64,000 nucleotides of DNA, taken from Georgenia sp. SYP-B2076. Lineage in GTDB: Bacteria > Actinomycetota > Actinomycetes > Actinomycetales > Actinomycetaceae. Location of the stretch: the NCBI RefSeq assembly GCF_003991205.1, contig NZ_RXOZ01000011.1:124001-188000 (forward strand), read 5' to 3'. Both the position numbers and the translations under genes were made by a program. Of the stretch, positions 16,219 through 24,997 are shown piece after piece. Position 1 is the stretch's first letter, and each line of letters opens with the position of its first letter. The notes beneath the pieces were generated by a model. The model searched no databases and was not told the DNA's origin. It saw only the letters and a program-made list of their open reading frames with translations.

Positions 16219-17205
16219 TCACCCGAACAGCTCGGCGAGCGCCGCGTCCGCGGCGTCCTGCTCCGCCCGGTCGTGGGTCGACGTCGTGGCCATGACCTCG
16301 TCCGCGCCCGTGCGCGCGACGAGCGCGGCGAGCTCGGCGGCGACCTCGGTGGGCGCGCCGTAGACCGCCTGTGCGAGGAAGGACTCCACCGTCGACTCCT
16401 GCCGAGCCGTCAGGGTCCGGGACCGGATGGCCGCGACGTCCTCCAGCGGCGGGAACGCGCCGGTGGTCCGGGACGCCGCCATGGCCCACGCCTCGGGGAG
16501 CAGGAGCTCGCGGGCCGTGGCGCGCGACCGGGCGACCATGGTCATGACGCTGATGATCACGTGCGGCCGGTCGTCGGGGCCGGCCGGCCGGAAGTCGCGC
16601 CGGTAGCGCTCGATCGGCGCGGGCGACCCGAGCACCGGGCCGCCCACGACGACGGGAAGACCGGCCGCCGCGGCGAGTTCGAGCCCGCGCGCGCCGGCCA
16701 GGACGAAGATCGGCGGAGCCGGCACCCGGGGCATCGCGGTGACCGGCCCGCGCCCGTGGAGGTAGTCGCGCACCTCGTCGATCGCCTGCAGGAAGTCCGC
16801 CGGTTCCGCCCTCGTCGCCCCCAGGGCGGCGCGCACCGGCGCCGTGAAGCCGAGGGACCGGCCGAGGCCGAGGTCGACCCGCCCGGGGTAGAGGCCCGCG
16901 AGCACGGCGAACTGCTCGGCGACGACGAGGGGGCGGTGGTTGGGCAGCATCACGCCGCCCGAGCCCACGCGGATGCGGCCGGTCCCGGCGGCGACGGCGG
17001 CGGCCAGCACCGCGGGGCTGCCGCTGGCGATGCCCGGCACGCCGTGGTGCTCGGCGACCCAGAAGCGGTGGTAGCCGAGGGCCTCGGCCCGGCGGGCGCG
17101 GGCGACCGTGCTGCTCAGCGCCCGGGAGTCGGGCTCCCCGCCGCGAGTGCGGGAACGGTCGAGCAGGGAGAGGGGGAGGGGCAGGGCGTCGGGCACGCTG
17201 CCCAT
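16219..17205 (-). CDS. LLM-class (luciferase-like) flavin-dependent oxidoreductase
   Basis: 328-residue TIM-barrel flavoprotein of the bacterial luciferase-like superfamily. Characteristic segments are ARRAEALGYHRFWVAEHHGV, VGSGGVMLPNHRPLVVAEQFAVL and LYPGRVDLGLGRSLG, with a C-terminal GAPTEVAAELAALVARTGAD block. It matches the subgroup annotated as alkanal monooxygenase-like or MsnO8-type LLM proteins; the substrate is unknown and cofactor could be FMN or F420. Two starts are possible: ATG 17205, or GTG 17196, which lies seven bases after a GAGAAT -10-like box and would make the mRNA leaderless. It converges on the aldose epimerase gene. Confidence 0.9.
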   Translation of the reverse strand: MGSVPDALPLPLSLLDRSRTRGGEPDSRALSSTVARARRAEALGYHRFWVAEHHGVPGIASGSPAVLAAAVAAGTGRIRVGSGGVMLPNHRPLVVAEQFAVLAGLYPGRVDLGLGRSLGFTAPVRAALGATRAEPADFLQAIDEVRDYLHGRGPVTAMPRVPAPPIFVLAGARGLELAAAAGLPVVVGGPVLGSPAPIERYRRDFRPAGPDDRPHVIISVMTMVARSRATARELLLPEAWAMAASRTTGAFPPLEDVAAIRSRTLTARQESTVESFLAQAVYGAPTEVAAELAALVARTGADEVMATTSTHDRAEQDAADAALAELFG

Positions 17206-17247
17206 TCTCTCCGGGAGTCACGCGGGGGGCCGGGGCGCCCGCGCTCC

Positions 17248-17313
17248 GGTCGGGTCGCCCTGGCGAGGCCGGGGCGCTGGCGGCTCGGGTCGGGTCGCCC
17301 CGGCGAGGCCGGG
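17248..17313. repeat. 26-bp direct repeat pair in the LLM / DUF853 intergenic gap
   Basis: The segment GGTCGGGTCGCCCNGGCGAG followed by GCCGGG occurs at 17248-17273 and 17288-17313, 40 bp apart, with one mismatch. It lies between two minus-strand genes and may contribute to ending DUF853 transcription or be a simple duplication. Confidence 0.6.
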
Positions 17314-17331
17314 CCCCCGCTCGTCGCTCGC

Positions 17332-19278
17332 CTACCGCCGCCGGGTGCCGAAGATCGAGCGGGTGATCTCCCGGCCGAGCTGCGTGCCCGCCGAGCGCAG
17401 GAGCGAGTCGAAGGCGCTGGAGCGGCGCCTTGCCGCGCGCTCGGAGGCCGTGCGGGCCTTGGCCTCCTCCCGCTCCCTCTCCGCCTGCTGCTTCGCCAGC
17501 TCGCGCTCCCGATCCTTCGCCGCCTTGTCCGCGGCCTTCTCCGCCTGCTGCGCCCGCTCGCGGGCGCTCGCCGCCGCCTCGGCGCTTGCCGTCGCCGCCT
17601 CGGCGGCCGCCCGCTGCTGCGTCACCCGCGCGGCGAGGAGCTCGTAGGCGGACTCGTTGTCCACGGCGACGGCGTACCGGGCGGCGAGGGGCGAGGCGGT
17701 GACGACCCGCTCGATGGTGGCGACCGCCGCCGTGCCCATCGACGAGCGTGGCGCGCGGATGCGGGTGGGCGCCACCGGCGTGGGGGCGCCGGTCTCGGCG
17801 AGCACGGTCACGACGGCCTCGCCCGTCCCCAGCGAGGTGAGGACGCCGCCCAGGTCGTAGGGCGAGGTGGGGAAGGTGCGCACGGTCTCGCGCAGGGCGT
17901 CGGCGTCCTCCGGCGTGAAGGCGCGCAGGGCGTGCTGGACGCGGGCGCCGAGCTGGCCGAGCACGTCGGCCGGCACGTCCTTGGGGGTCTGGGTCACGAA
18001 GAAGATGCCCACGCCCTTGGACCGGATGAGCCGGACGGTCTGGACAACCTGCGTCAGGAACTCCTTGGACGCGCCGGTGAACAGCAGGTGCGCCTCGTCG
18101 AAGAAGAACACGAGGCGGGGCCGCTCGGGGTCGCCCACCTCGGGCAGCGAGCCGAAGAGGTCGGCGAGCAGCCACATCACGAACGTCGAGAACAGCGCCG
18201 GGCGGTCCTGCAGGTCGGGCAGCTGCAGCGCGGAGACCACGCCCCGGCCGTCGGGTGCCGTGCGCAGGAGGTCCGTCGTCTCGAAGGCCGGCTCGCCGAA
18301 GAAGACGTCGGCGCCCTGCGCCTGCAGGGCGGAGATCTCGCGGAGGATGACGCCCGCCGTCGCCGTCGAGATCCCGCCGATCGCCTTGAGCTCGTCCTTG
18401 CCCTCGCCGGTGAGGTACGCGACGGTCGCGCGCAGGTCCTTGAGGTCGAGCAGGGCCAGCCCCTGCGCGTCCGCCCAGTGGAAGATCAGCTGCAGGCTGG
18501 ACTCCTGGGTGTCGTTGAGCCCGAGCACCTTGGCCATGAGGAGCGGGCCGAAGTCCGTGACCGTGGTGCGGATCGGGGTGCCGGTGCCCATGCCGCCGAG
18601 CGAGAGCAGCTCGACCGGGAAGGCGGCCGGGGACCAGTCCTGGCCCAGCGCGCGGGTGCGGGCGAGCAGCTTCTCGCTGCTCCTGCCCTGTTCCAGCATG
18701 CCGGACAGGTCGCCCTTGATGTCCGTGAGGAAGACGGGCACGCCCGCCGCCGAGAGCTCCTCGGCGAGGAGCTGCAGCGTCCGGGTCTTCCCCGTGCCGG
18801 TGGCGCCCGCGACGAGACCGTGCCGGTTGAGCATCCGCAGGGGGAGGGTGACCTGCGCGCCCGCGACGGGCGCGCCGTCGTCCAGCAGGGCGCCCAGGGG
18901 GATCGTCAGCCCGTCGAAGGTGTATCCCGCGGCGACCTCCTGGGCGTACCCCTTCAGCGCCGACGACGCCGCCGGGGCCGGCGACGGGCCCGGTGCCGGG
19001 GCAGGCGGCCGGGTCGGGGTGGTGGGCGGCCCGGCCGGCGTGATCGGTGGCGTCGCCGTCGCTGCGGCAGCGGGCGACGGTGGTGGCGCCGGTGCGGGAG
19101 TCGGCGGGGGAGCCTGCGGCGCGGGCGCGCCGCTCCCCGCCGCCGCGAGCGCGGCGTCCAGCGCCGCCTGCGCGGCGGCCGCCTTGGCCTTGGCGGCCTC
19201 GGCCGCGGCCCGGGCCGCCTCGGCGCGCAGCCGGGCGATCTCTGCCGGATCGGGCACGAGCGTTGCGTCATCGGCCAT
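17332..19278 (-). CDS. DUF853 / HerA-like helicase-type ATPase
   Basis: 648-residue P-loop ATPase of the DUF853 (YjgR) family, relatives of HerA. An alanine-rich coiled coil (about residues 10-48) and a long Pro/Ala linker (to about 105) precede the ATPase. The Walker A motif is GATGTGKT near residue 160 and Walker B is RLVFFFDEAHLLF, followed by the sensor-like VGIFFVTQTPKDVPADVLGQ. A second alanine- and charge-rich coiled coil (about 545-625) ends in an RRR tail. Its start lies six bases after TAGGAT, suggesting a leaderless mRNA, and it is divergent from degV. DUF853 proteins are widespread but functionally uncertain; a role in DNA handling is inferred from HerA similarity. No NurA nuclease partner is nearby. 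Confidence 0.9.
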   Translation of the reverse strand: MADDATLVPDPAEIARLRAEAARAAAEAAKAKAAAAQAALDAALAAAGSGAPAPQAPPPTPAPAPPPSPAAAATATPPITPAGPPTTPTRPPAPAPGPSPAPAASSALKGYAQEVAAGYTFDGLTIPLGALLDDGAPVAGAQVTLPLRMLNRHGLVAGATGTGKTRTLQLLAEELSAAGVPVFLTDIKGDLSGMLEQGRSSEKLLARTRALGQDWSPAAFPVELLSLGGMGTGTPIRTTVTDFGPLLMAKVLGLNDTQESSLQLIFHWADAQGLALLDLKDLRATVAYLTGEGKDELKAIGGISTATAGVILREISALQAQGADVFFGEPAFETTDLLRTAPDGRGVVSALQLPDLQDRPALFSTFVMWLLADLFGSLPEVGDPERPRLVFFFDEAHLLFTGASKEFLTQVVQTVRLIRSKGVGIFFVTQTPKDVPADVLGQLGARVQHALRAFTPEDADALRETVRTFPTSPYDLGGVLTSLGTGEAVVTVLAETGAPTPVAPTRIRAPRSSMGTAAVATIERVVTASPLAARYAVAVDNESAYELLAARVTQQRAAAEAATASAEAAASARERAQQAEKAADKAAKDRERELAKQQAEREREEAKARTASERAARRRSSAFDSLLRSAGTQLGREITRSIFGTRRR

Positions 19279-19284
19279 GCCCGG

Positions 19285-19338
19285 ATCCTAGGCGGCGGAC
19301 GGGCGCCGCGCGGGCCGCGGCGTCGACGCCCCTAGGGT
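19285..19338. promoter_or_regulatory. Divergent pair of leaderless promoters (DUF853 and degV)
   Basis: On the minus strand TAGGAT (19290-19285) ends six bases before the DUF853 ATG; on the plus strand TAGGGT (19333-19338) ends six bases before the degV ATG. Both match the TAnnnT leaderless layout seen repeatedly in this window. The 66-bp gap leaves room for two back-to-back promoters and little else. Confidence 0.6.
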
Positions 19339-19344
19339 GAGGGG

Positions 19345-20247
19345 ATGCCACCGCCCGAGCACATCGCCGTCGTCACCGACTCGACCGCGAGCCTGCCGGC
19401 GGAGGTGGCCGCGGCGTACGGCATCGCCGTCGTGCCGCTGCACGTGGTCGTCGACGGCGTCGAGCAGCTCGACGACGCCGTGGGCGGCGACGCGCTGGCC
19501 GCGCAGATGGCGGCCGGCGCCAGGGTCACCACGTCCCAGCCCTCCGTGGGCGAGCTGGTGGAGGCCCTGCGCGCGGCGTCGGACCACGGGCGCCGCGACG
19601 TGGTCAGCCTCCACCTCTCGGGCGAGCTGTCCGGCACGGTCGCGGGCGCCCGCCGGGCCGCCGCGCTCCTCGCGGACGACGGCGTGCGGGTCCACGTCGT
19701 CGACTCGCGCACCGTGGCCGGGGGCACCGGGCTGGCCGCCATCGCCGCCGCGGAGGCGGCCACGGCGGGCCGGCGCGCCGAGCAGGTCGTCGCGGTCGCC
19801 CGGGAGACGGCGGCGAAGGCGACGGTCCTGTTCGCGGTGCCCGACCTGGCGTGGCTGCAGCGCGGCGGACGGGTCGGGGCGGGCGCCGCCCTGGTGGGTT
19901 CCGCGTTGGGGATCCGGCCGGTGCTGGGCATCAGCGACGGGCGCATCGCCGTGGTCGAGACCGCGCGCGGGCTGGCGCGGGTGCGCCGACGGGTCCTCGA
20001 CCGTGCGGTGCGCGCGGCCGGTGGGCCCGGCGCGCGCGTGCCGCACCCGCCCGCCGTCCGGGTCCGGGTCGCGGTGCATCACTTCGGCCGTCCCGACGAG
20101 GCGGCGGCGCTGCAGGACCAGCTCGCCGAGGCCCTCGCCGGGACGGGTGCGCTGGTCGTCGAGGCGCTGCGCAGCGAGCTGACCGCCGTGGTCGGCGCGC
20201 ACACCGGGCCGGGCGTGATCGGCATCGTGGTCGCGCCCGCTCCCTGA
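19345..20247 (+). CDS. DegV-family fatty-acid-binding protein
   Basis: 300-residue DegV protein. DegV proteins bind a fatty acid; in some bacteria they are the FakB subunit that presents it to the kinase FakA (established). The family hallmarks are the N-terminal VVTDSTASLPAEVAAAYGI, TSQPSVGEL, LSGELSGTVAGARRAA and the VVDSRTVAGGTG segment, followed by an alpha-helical domain with DLAWLQRGGRVGAGAALVGS. No FakA-like kinase (DAK2 domain) is in the window. The ATG at 19345 follows TAGGGT by six bases. The gene stands directly upstream of the com genes in the same direction, but a 130-bp gap with its own promoter suggests separate transcription. Confidence 0.92.
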   Translation: MPPPEHIAVVTDSTASLPAEVAAAYGIAVVPLHVVVDGVEQLDDAVGGDALAAQMAAGARVTTSQPSVGELVEALRAASDHGRRDVVSLHLSGELSGTVAGARRAAALLADDGVRVHVVDSRTVAGGTGLAAIAAAEAATAGRRAEQVVAVARETAAKATVLFAVPDLAWLQRGGRVGAGAALVGSALGIRPVLGISDGRIAVVETARGLARVRRRVLDRAVRAAGGPGARVPHPPAVRVRVAVHHFGRPDEAAALQDQLAEALAGTGALVVEALRSELTAVVGAHTGPGVIGIVVAPAP

Positions 20248-20377
20248 CCCACCGGCTCCCGGCCGGCAGGGCGGGAGGGGAGGCGCGCGACCCACAGGAC
20301 GCGCTGCTGCCACCGCGTCCACAGGCGCGAGGGGGACGGCCGCCGCGGTGGGGGTGCCCGCTCCTAGCGTGTCGCGG

Positions 20378-21271
20378 GTGGAGTCCCGGGGGAGCAACGA
20401 GCGGCTGAGCCGCCTGACGCGCGCCGCGTACTCGGCGGCCGCCGGGCACCTCGAGCTCGACCCCGAGGGGGAGCGGGCCGGTGGCGGGCGCCGCTGGGCG
20501 CCGTCCGCGCGGGCCGCGACCACCGCCGCGGCGGTCGTGCTGCTGATCGCCCTCGTCCTCGCGCTGCGGGTGTGGGTCGCCAGTCCCTCGGATCCGGTGC
20601 CGTTGCCCCCGGCGGCGTCGGGGATGACCGGTGACCCCACCGCCGGCGCCTCCGGGGAGGGTGCCGCCCCGCCGGCCGACGGCGGCGCGGCCGGCGACGG
20701 CACGAGTGGCGGGGGTGACACCGGCTCGAGTGGCGCGGGCGGCGACGGCACCAGCGGCGCCCGGGGCGCGGCGGGAGCCGGCGGGGGTGCGGGATCGGCG
20801 GCGGTCGTCGTCGTGCACGTGGCCGGCGCCGTGACGCGCCCGGGGATCGTCGAGCTGCCGGGCGGCTCGCGCGTGGCGGACGCCGTCGCCGCCGCCGGCG
20901 GCCCGGTTCCCGAGGCGGAGCTCACGGCGGTGAACCTCGCGCGGCTGCTGGCCGACGGCGAGCAGGTCTACGTCCCGCGCGTCGGCGAGGCGCCGCCCGG
21001 GGCCGCCGGTGACAGTGGTGCCGGGGCCACCGGAGGCGCGGGCGGCGACGGTGCCGGCGACGGCGGCGCCGGGCCCGGCGCCCCCGTCGACCTCAACACC
21101 GCCGACGCCGCCCAGCTCGACGCCCTGCCCGGTGTCGGCCCGGCCATCGCCCAGCGCATCCTCGAGTGGCGCGACCTCAATGGTCCCTTCACCACGGTCG
21201 ACGAGCTCGACGAGGTCGCCGGCATCGGGCCGACGATCTTGGAACGCCTGCGGCCCCTGGTGACCGTGTGA
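20378..21271 (+). CDS. comEA: ComEA-like DNA-binding competence protein
   Basis: About 297 residues. A cytosolic N-terminus is followed by one transmembrane segment (about residues 44-62, AAAVVLLIALVLALRVWV), a Gly/Ala/Ser-rich spacer, a SLBB-type domain (VVVVHVAGAVTRPGIVELPG) and a C-terminal helix-hairpin-helix domain (VDLNTADAAQLDALPGVGPA and the EVAGIGPTILERLR hairpin) that binds double-stranded DNA outside the membrane. GTG 20378 is preferred because TAGCGT (20365-20370) ends seven bases before it; GTG 20348 would add ten residues. The stop overlaps the comEC start (GTGA), a coupled pair as usual. Natural transformation is not proven in most actinobacteria carrying these genes. Confidence 0.93.
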   Translation: MESRGSNERLSRLTRAAYSAAAGHLELDPEGERAGGGRRWAPSARAATTAAAVVLLIALVLALRVWVASPSDPVPLPPAASGMTGDPTAGASGEGAAPPADGGAAGDGTSGGGDTGSSGAGGDGTSGARGAAGAGGGAGSAAVVVVHVAGAVTRPGIVELPGGSRVADAVAAAGGPVPEAELTAVNLARLLADGEQVYVPRVGEAPPGAAGDSGAGATGGAGGDGAGDGGAGPGAPVDLNTADAAQLDALPGVGPAIAQRILEWRDLNGPFTTVDELDEVAGIGPTILERLRPLVTV

Positions 21272-23790
21272 GCGCCGACGGCCCACGCCGGGGCGCGGAT
21301 CCCGCACAGCCGCGCGCGCCCGCGCCCGTCGACGCGCGGCTCGTCCCGGCGGCTCTCGCGGCGTGGCTCGGCGCATTCGTCGCCGTCGCGCGGACACCGC
21401 CCGAGGTCCTGGTGCTCGCGGCGGTAACGGGTGCCGGTGCCCTGCTGGCCGCCGTCGCATTGGCGCGCGCGCGCCGGGCCGGACGGCGGCGCGAGGCATC
21501 CGCCACCACGGGCGCGGCCACGACGCAACCGCACTCTCGTGGGCACCCGCGGACGACACGGCGCCCCGGCGCCCGGCATCGTGGCGCCCCGACGTCCCCG
21601 CCTGCGGCGGCGGCCCTGCTCACCGTCGTCGTCCTGCTGGCCGTGCTCCTGACCACGGCGGCCCACCTGCACGCCAGGCACTCGGGCCTGCTCGCCGACC
21701 TCACCACGAGGGGCGCGAGCGCGGTGCTCACCGGACGGGTGGGCACCGAGCCGCGCGCCGTCGCCCAGCCCCAGGGGCGGGGGAGCGCGCCGCGCTACCG
21801 CCTGATGCTGCGGGTGGAGGAGGTCGCCGGCCGTGGCGAGACGTCGGGCGCCGCCGCGACCGTGGTGCTGGTCGGGCCGCTGGCGTGGGCCGAGGTGCCG
21901 CTCGGCGCCCAGGTCCGGGTGCGGGCCGGCCTGGTCGCGACCGCGCCGGGCGACGGCCCGGCCGCTCTCGCCTTCACCGACCGGACCCCGGAGGTCCAGG
22001 CGGGCCCGGGGTGGCCGCTCGCCGCGGTGAACCACCTGCGCGGGTCCCTCCGTGCCGTGACCGCGGACTTGCCGGCCCAGGCGCGCGGGCTGGTCCCGGG
22101 TATCGCCGTCGGCGACGACCGGGCGCTGCCGCCGGAGCTGGCGGCGGACATGCGCGCGACGTCGCTGACCCACCTGACGGCCGTCTCGGGCGCGCACATC
22201 GCGATCCTGCTGGGCGCGGTCCTCGGCGCCCTCGTCTGGCTGCCCCGCGCCTGGCGGGTCGGGCTGGGCGCCGTCGCCCTCGTCGCGTTCGTGACCCTGG
22301 TCCGGCCGGAGGCGAGCGTGCTGCGCTCGGCGGTGATGGGCGCGGTGGTGCTGGCCGCCCTGCTGCTCGGCCGGCCGGCCCGCGCGCTGCCGGGCCTGTG
22401 CGCCGCGGTGACGCTGCTGCTCGTGGCCGACCCCTGGCTGGCCCGGAGCTACGGCTTCGTGCTCTCGGTGCTGGCCACCGGCGGCCTCGTGCTCCTCGCC
22501 CGCCCCTGGGCGCGGTGGCTCTCCCACCTCGTGCCCCGGTGCGTCGCCACCGCCCTGGCGGTGCCGGCCGCGGCCCAGGCGGTGTGCGCGCCGGTGGTCG
22601 TGCTGCTCACCCCGGCCCTGTCCACCTACGCGGTGCCCGCCAACCTCCTCGCGGCCCCGGCGGTCCCGCCGGTCACGGTGCTCGGCGTCGCCGCCACGCT
22701 GCTCGCGCCGGTCTGGCCGGCGGGTGCCCACGCCCTGGCGGTGACGGCGGGCTGGTGCACCTGGTGGATCGCGGCCGTCGCCGGCACCTTCGCGGCGCTG
22801 CCCGGCGCGCAGCTGCCGTGGCCGCCCGGCGCGGGCGGCGCGCTCGCCCTGGCGCTGGCGACGGTCGTCGCGGTGAGGGTCCTGGCCCGGCTCAGGCCGG
22901 GCCCGGCCGGGTGGCGCCGCGCCGCGCCGGTGGTCGTCGTGGTGGCGACCCTCGCCGTCGTGCCGTGGCCGCGTGTGACCGGGTGGCTGCCCGGCGGGTG
23001 GCCCCCCGCCGGCTGGGTGGTGATCCAGTGCGACGTCGGCCAGGGCGGCGCGGTCCTCGTCCGGTCCGGGGAGCGCGCGGCGGTGATGGTGGACGTCGGG
23101 CCCGTCGACGGCCGGGCCGAGGCGTGCCTGTCCGCTGCGGGCGTGGAGCGCCTCGACCTGCTCGTCCTCACCCACGGTCACGCCGACCACGTGGGCGGCC
23201 TGACCGCGGTGCTCGCGACGGTCGACGTCTCCGCCGCCCTGCTGACGCCGGGCGACGGCCCCGGCTCGTCGACCGCGCGGGTGCTCGAGCAGCTGCGGGA
23301 CATCCCCGTGACACGGCCGGTGGCCGACGGCGGCGGCACCCGAGGCCGGGCGGGCGCGGTGGACTGGGAGGTGCTCTGGCCCCCGGCCGCCGCCGTCGCG
23401 CGCCTGCGCGGCGACGACGGTGTCAACGACCTCTCCCTCGTGCTGCGCCTGAGCGTCCCGGGTGTGGCGGTGGTGGCGCTCGGTGATGTCGAGCTGGCGG
23501 GGCAGGCGGGGCTCGTGCGCCGGCTCCGCGGCGCGCCCGCCGCGGCCGACGTCGTCGTGATGGCCCACCACGGCTCCGCCCTCCAGGACGACGCCCTCGC
23601 GGGCATGCTGCGCCCCCGGCTGGCGGTGGTGAGCGTGGGCAGCGGCAACGAGTACGGCCACCCCGCGCCGGACGCCGTCACCCTGTACGGGCGCCTCGGC
23701 GCGGTCGTCCAGCGCACGGACACCTGCGGGCCGATCGCCGTCGTGCGCGACGGCGATGGGCTCGCCACCGTCTCGGGCTGCCCGCCGTGA
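21268..23790 (+). CDS. comEC: ComEC/Rec2 competence membrane channel
   Basis: 840-residue polytopic membrane protein. An N-terminal membrane region with a DUF4131/OB-like part leads to the Competence domain with THLTAVSGAHIAILLGAVLG, several hydrophobic helices, and a C-terminal metallo-beta-lactamase domain with VIQCDVGQGGAVLVRSG and the metal-binding LTHGHADHVGGL. In the established model ComEC transports single-stranded DNA into the cytosol and the C-terminal domain may degrade the second strand. The intact THxHxDH motif supports a catalytic domain. The GTG start overlaps comEA by 4 bp. The order comEA-comEC-holA is the standard actinobacterial arrangement. Confidence 0.95.
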   Translation: MSADGPRRGADPAQPRAPAPVDARLVPAALAAWLGAFVAVARTPPEVLVLAAVTGAGALLAAVALARARRAGRRREASATTGAATTQPHSRGHPRTTRRPGARHRGAPTSPPAAAALLTVVVLLAVLLTTAAHLHARHSGLLADLTTRGASAVLTGRVGTEPRAVAQPQGRGSAPRYRLMLRVEEVAGRGETSGAAATVVLVGPLAWAEVPLGAQVRVRAGLVATAPGDGPAALAFTDRTPEVQAGPGWPLAAVNHLRGSLRAVTADLPAQARGLVPGIAVGDDRALPPELAADMRATSLTHLTAVSGAHIAILLGAVLGALVWLPRAWRVGLGAVALVAFVTLVRPEASVLRSAVMGAVVLAALLLGRPARALPGLCAAVTLLLVADPWLARSYGFVLSVLATGGLVLLARPWARWLSHLVPRCVATALAVPAAAQAVCAPVVVLLTPALSTYAVPANLLAAPAVPPVTVLGVAATLLAPVWPAGAHALAVTAGWCTWWIAAVAGTFAALPGAQLPWPPGAGGALALALATVVAVRVLARLRPGPAGWRRAAPVVVVVATLAVVPWPRVTGWLPGGWPPAGWVVIQCDVGQGGAVLVRSGERAAVMVDVGPVDGRAEACLSAAGVERLDLLVLTHGHADHVGGLTAVLATVDVSAALLTPGDGPGSSTARVLEQLRDIPVTRPVADGGGTRGRAGAVDWEVLWPPAAAVARLRGDDGVNDLSLVLRLSVPGVAVVALGDVELAGQAGLVRRLRGAPAAADVVVMAHHGSALQDDALAGMLRPRLAVVSVGSGNEYGHPAPDAVTLYGRLGAVVQRTDTCGPIAVVRDGDGLATVSGCPP

Positions 23791-23879
23791 CGCGCGGGGC
23801 AGCAGCCCCTGCGCGGCCTGTGAGTGACCACCCGTGAGCCGCTCGCGGCGATGTCGGTGCGTCGTGGCAGGCTAGGACC

Positions 23880-24884
23880 GTGCCACCCACCCGCCGCAAG
23901 ACTGTTTCCGCCGGCCTGACCTGGGACCAGGTCCCGCTCGCCCCCGTCGTGCTCGTCAAGGGCACGGAAGGCCTGCTCGCCGACCGCGCGGTCGACCGCG
24001 TGCTGGAGCTCGCGCGCCAGGAGGACCCGGCCGTCGAGGTCACGCATCTCGAGGCGGCCGCGTACGAGCACGGCCAGCTCGAGCTCGTCGCCAGCCCGTC
24101 CCTCTTCGGCGAGCAGCGCTGCGTGGTGATCGACAGCGCGGAGGCGATGACGGACGCGTTCCTCGAGGACGCGCTCGTCTACCTGCGGGCCGTGCCCGAC
24201 GACGTCTGGCTGGTGGTCCGCCATGGGGGCGGCACGCGCGGCAAGAAGCTCCTCGACGCCATCGGCGGGGCCGGCTTCCCGGTCGTGACGTGCGAGCCCG
24301 TCAAGCGGGACGCCGACAAGGCCGACTTCGTGCGCGCGGACTTCCGGCGCGCCGGCCGCAAGATCGATCCCGACGCGGTGCAGGCCCTGGTGGAGGCGGT
24401 GGGCGCGGACCTGCGCGAGCTCGGCGCCGCCACGAGCCAGCTGGTCGCGGACACGACGGGCACCATCTCCGCCGAGGTGGTCCTCCGCTACTACGGCGGT
24501 CGGGTCGAGGCGACCGGCTTCAAGGTGGCGGACGCGGCCGTCGCCGGGCACGCCGGGGACGCCGTCGCGCTGCTGCGTCACGCGGTGGCCACGGGGACGG
24601 GCCCCGTGCCGATCGTCGCCGCGCTGGCCATGAAGCTCCGCACCCTCGCCAAGGTCGCGGCCACCCGCGGCCGCTCCGGCGTCTCCGCTGGCGAGCTCGG
24701 GCTCGCCCCCTGGCAGATCGACCGTGCGCGCCGGGACCTGGACGGCTGGACGCCGGAGGGGCTGGCCAACGCCATCACCGCGGTCGCGGCGGCCGACGCC
24801 GAGGTCAAGGGGCTCAGCCGGGACCCCGTCTTCGCGGTCGAGCGCGCGGTGCTGCGCGTGGCCGCCGCCCGCGCCCACCGCTGA
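23880..24884 (+). CDS. holA: DNA polymerase III subunit delta
   Basis: 334-residue clamp-loader delta subunit, which opens the beta sliding clamp. N-terminal VVLVKGTEGLLADRAVDRVL and a degenerate AAA+ fold with LVVRHGGGTRGKKLLDAI and KADFVRADFRRAGRKIDPDA lead to domain III with KGLSRDPVFAVERAVLRVAA at the end, all normal for actinobacterial HolA. The GTG at 23880 starts the conserved PPTRRKTVSAGLTWDQVPLA; a CAGGCT element six bases upstream may be its -10 box. Position after comEC is conserved. It ends at a strong hairpin shared with the convergent FMN reductase gene. Confidence 0.94.
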   Translation: MPPTRRKTVSAGLTWDQVPLAPVVLVKGTEGLLADRAVDRVLELARQEDPAVEVTHLEAAAYEHGQLELVASPSLFGEQRCVVIDSAEAMTDAFLEDALVYLRAVPDDVWLVVRHGGGTRGKKLLDAIGGAGFPVVTCEPVKRDADKADFVRADFRRAGRKIDPDAVQALVEAVGADLRELGAATSQLVADTTGTISAEVVLRYYGGRVEATGFKVADAAVAGHAGDAVALLRHAVATGTGPVPIVAALAMKLRTLAKVAATRGRSGVSAGELGLAPWQIDRARRDLDGWTPEGLANAITAVAAADAEVKGLSRDPVFAVERAVLRVAAARAHR

Positions 24885-24908
24885 CCGGCGCCGCCGGCCC
24901 ACCACGCG

Positions 24909-24947
24909 CCACGACGGCGGCACTCACCAGGAGTGCCGCCGTCGTGG
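24909..24947. terminator. Bidirectional terminator between holA and FMN reductase
   Basis: A perfect 17-bp stem, CCACGACGGCGGCACTC with GAGTGCCGCCGTCGTGG, surrounds the 5-base loop ACCAG. It stands between two convergent genes, 24 bp after holA and 50 bp before the end of the reductase. Confidence 0.88.
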
Positions 24948-24997
24948 GTTCACGTCCGCGACGTGGTGACCGGCAGCGCCGGTCGGTCAGCGTGCGG

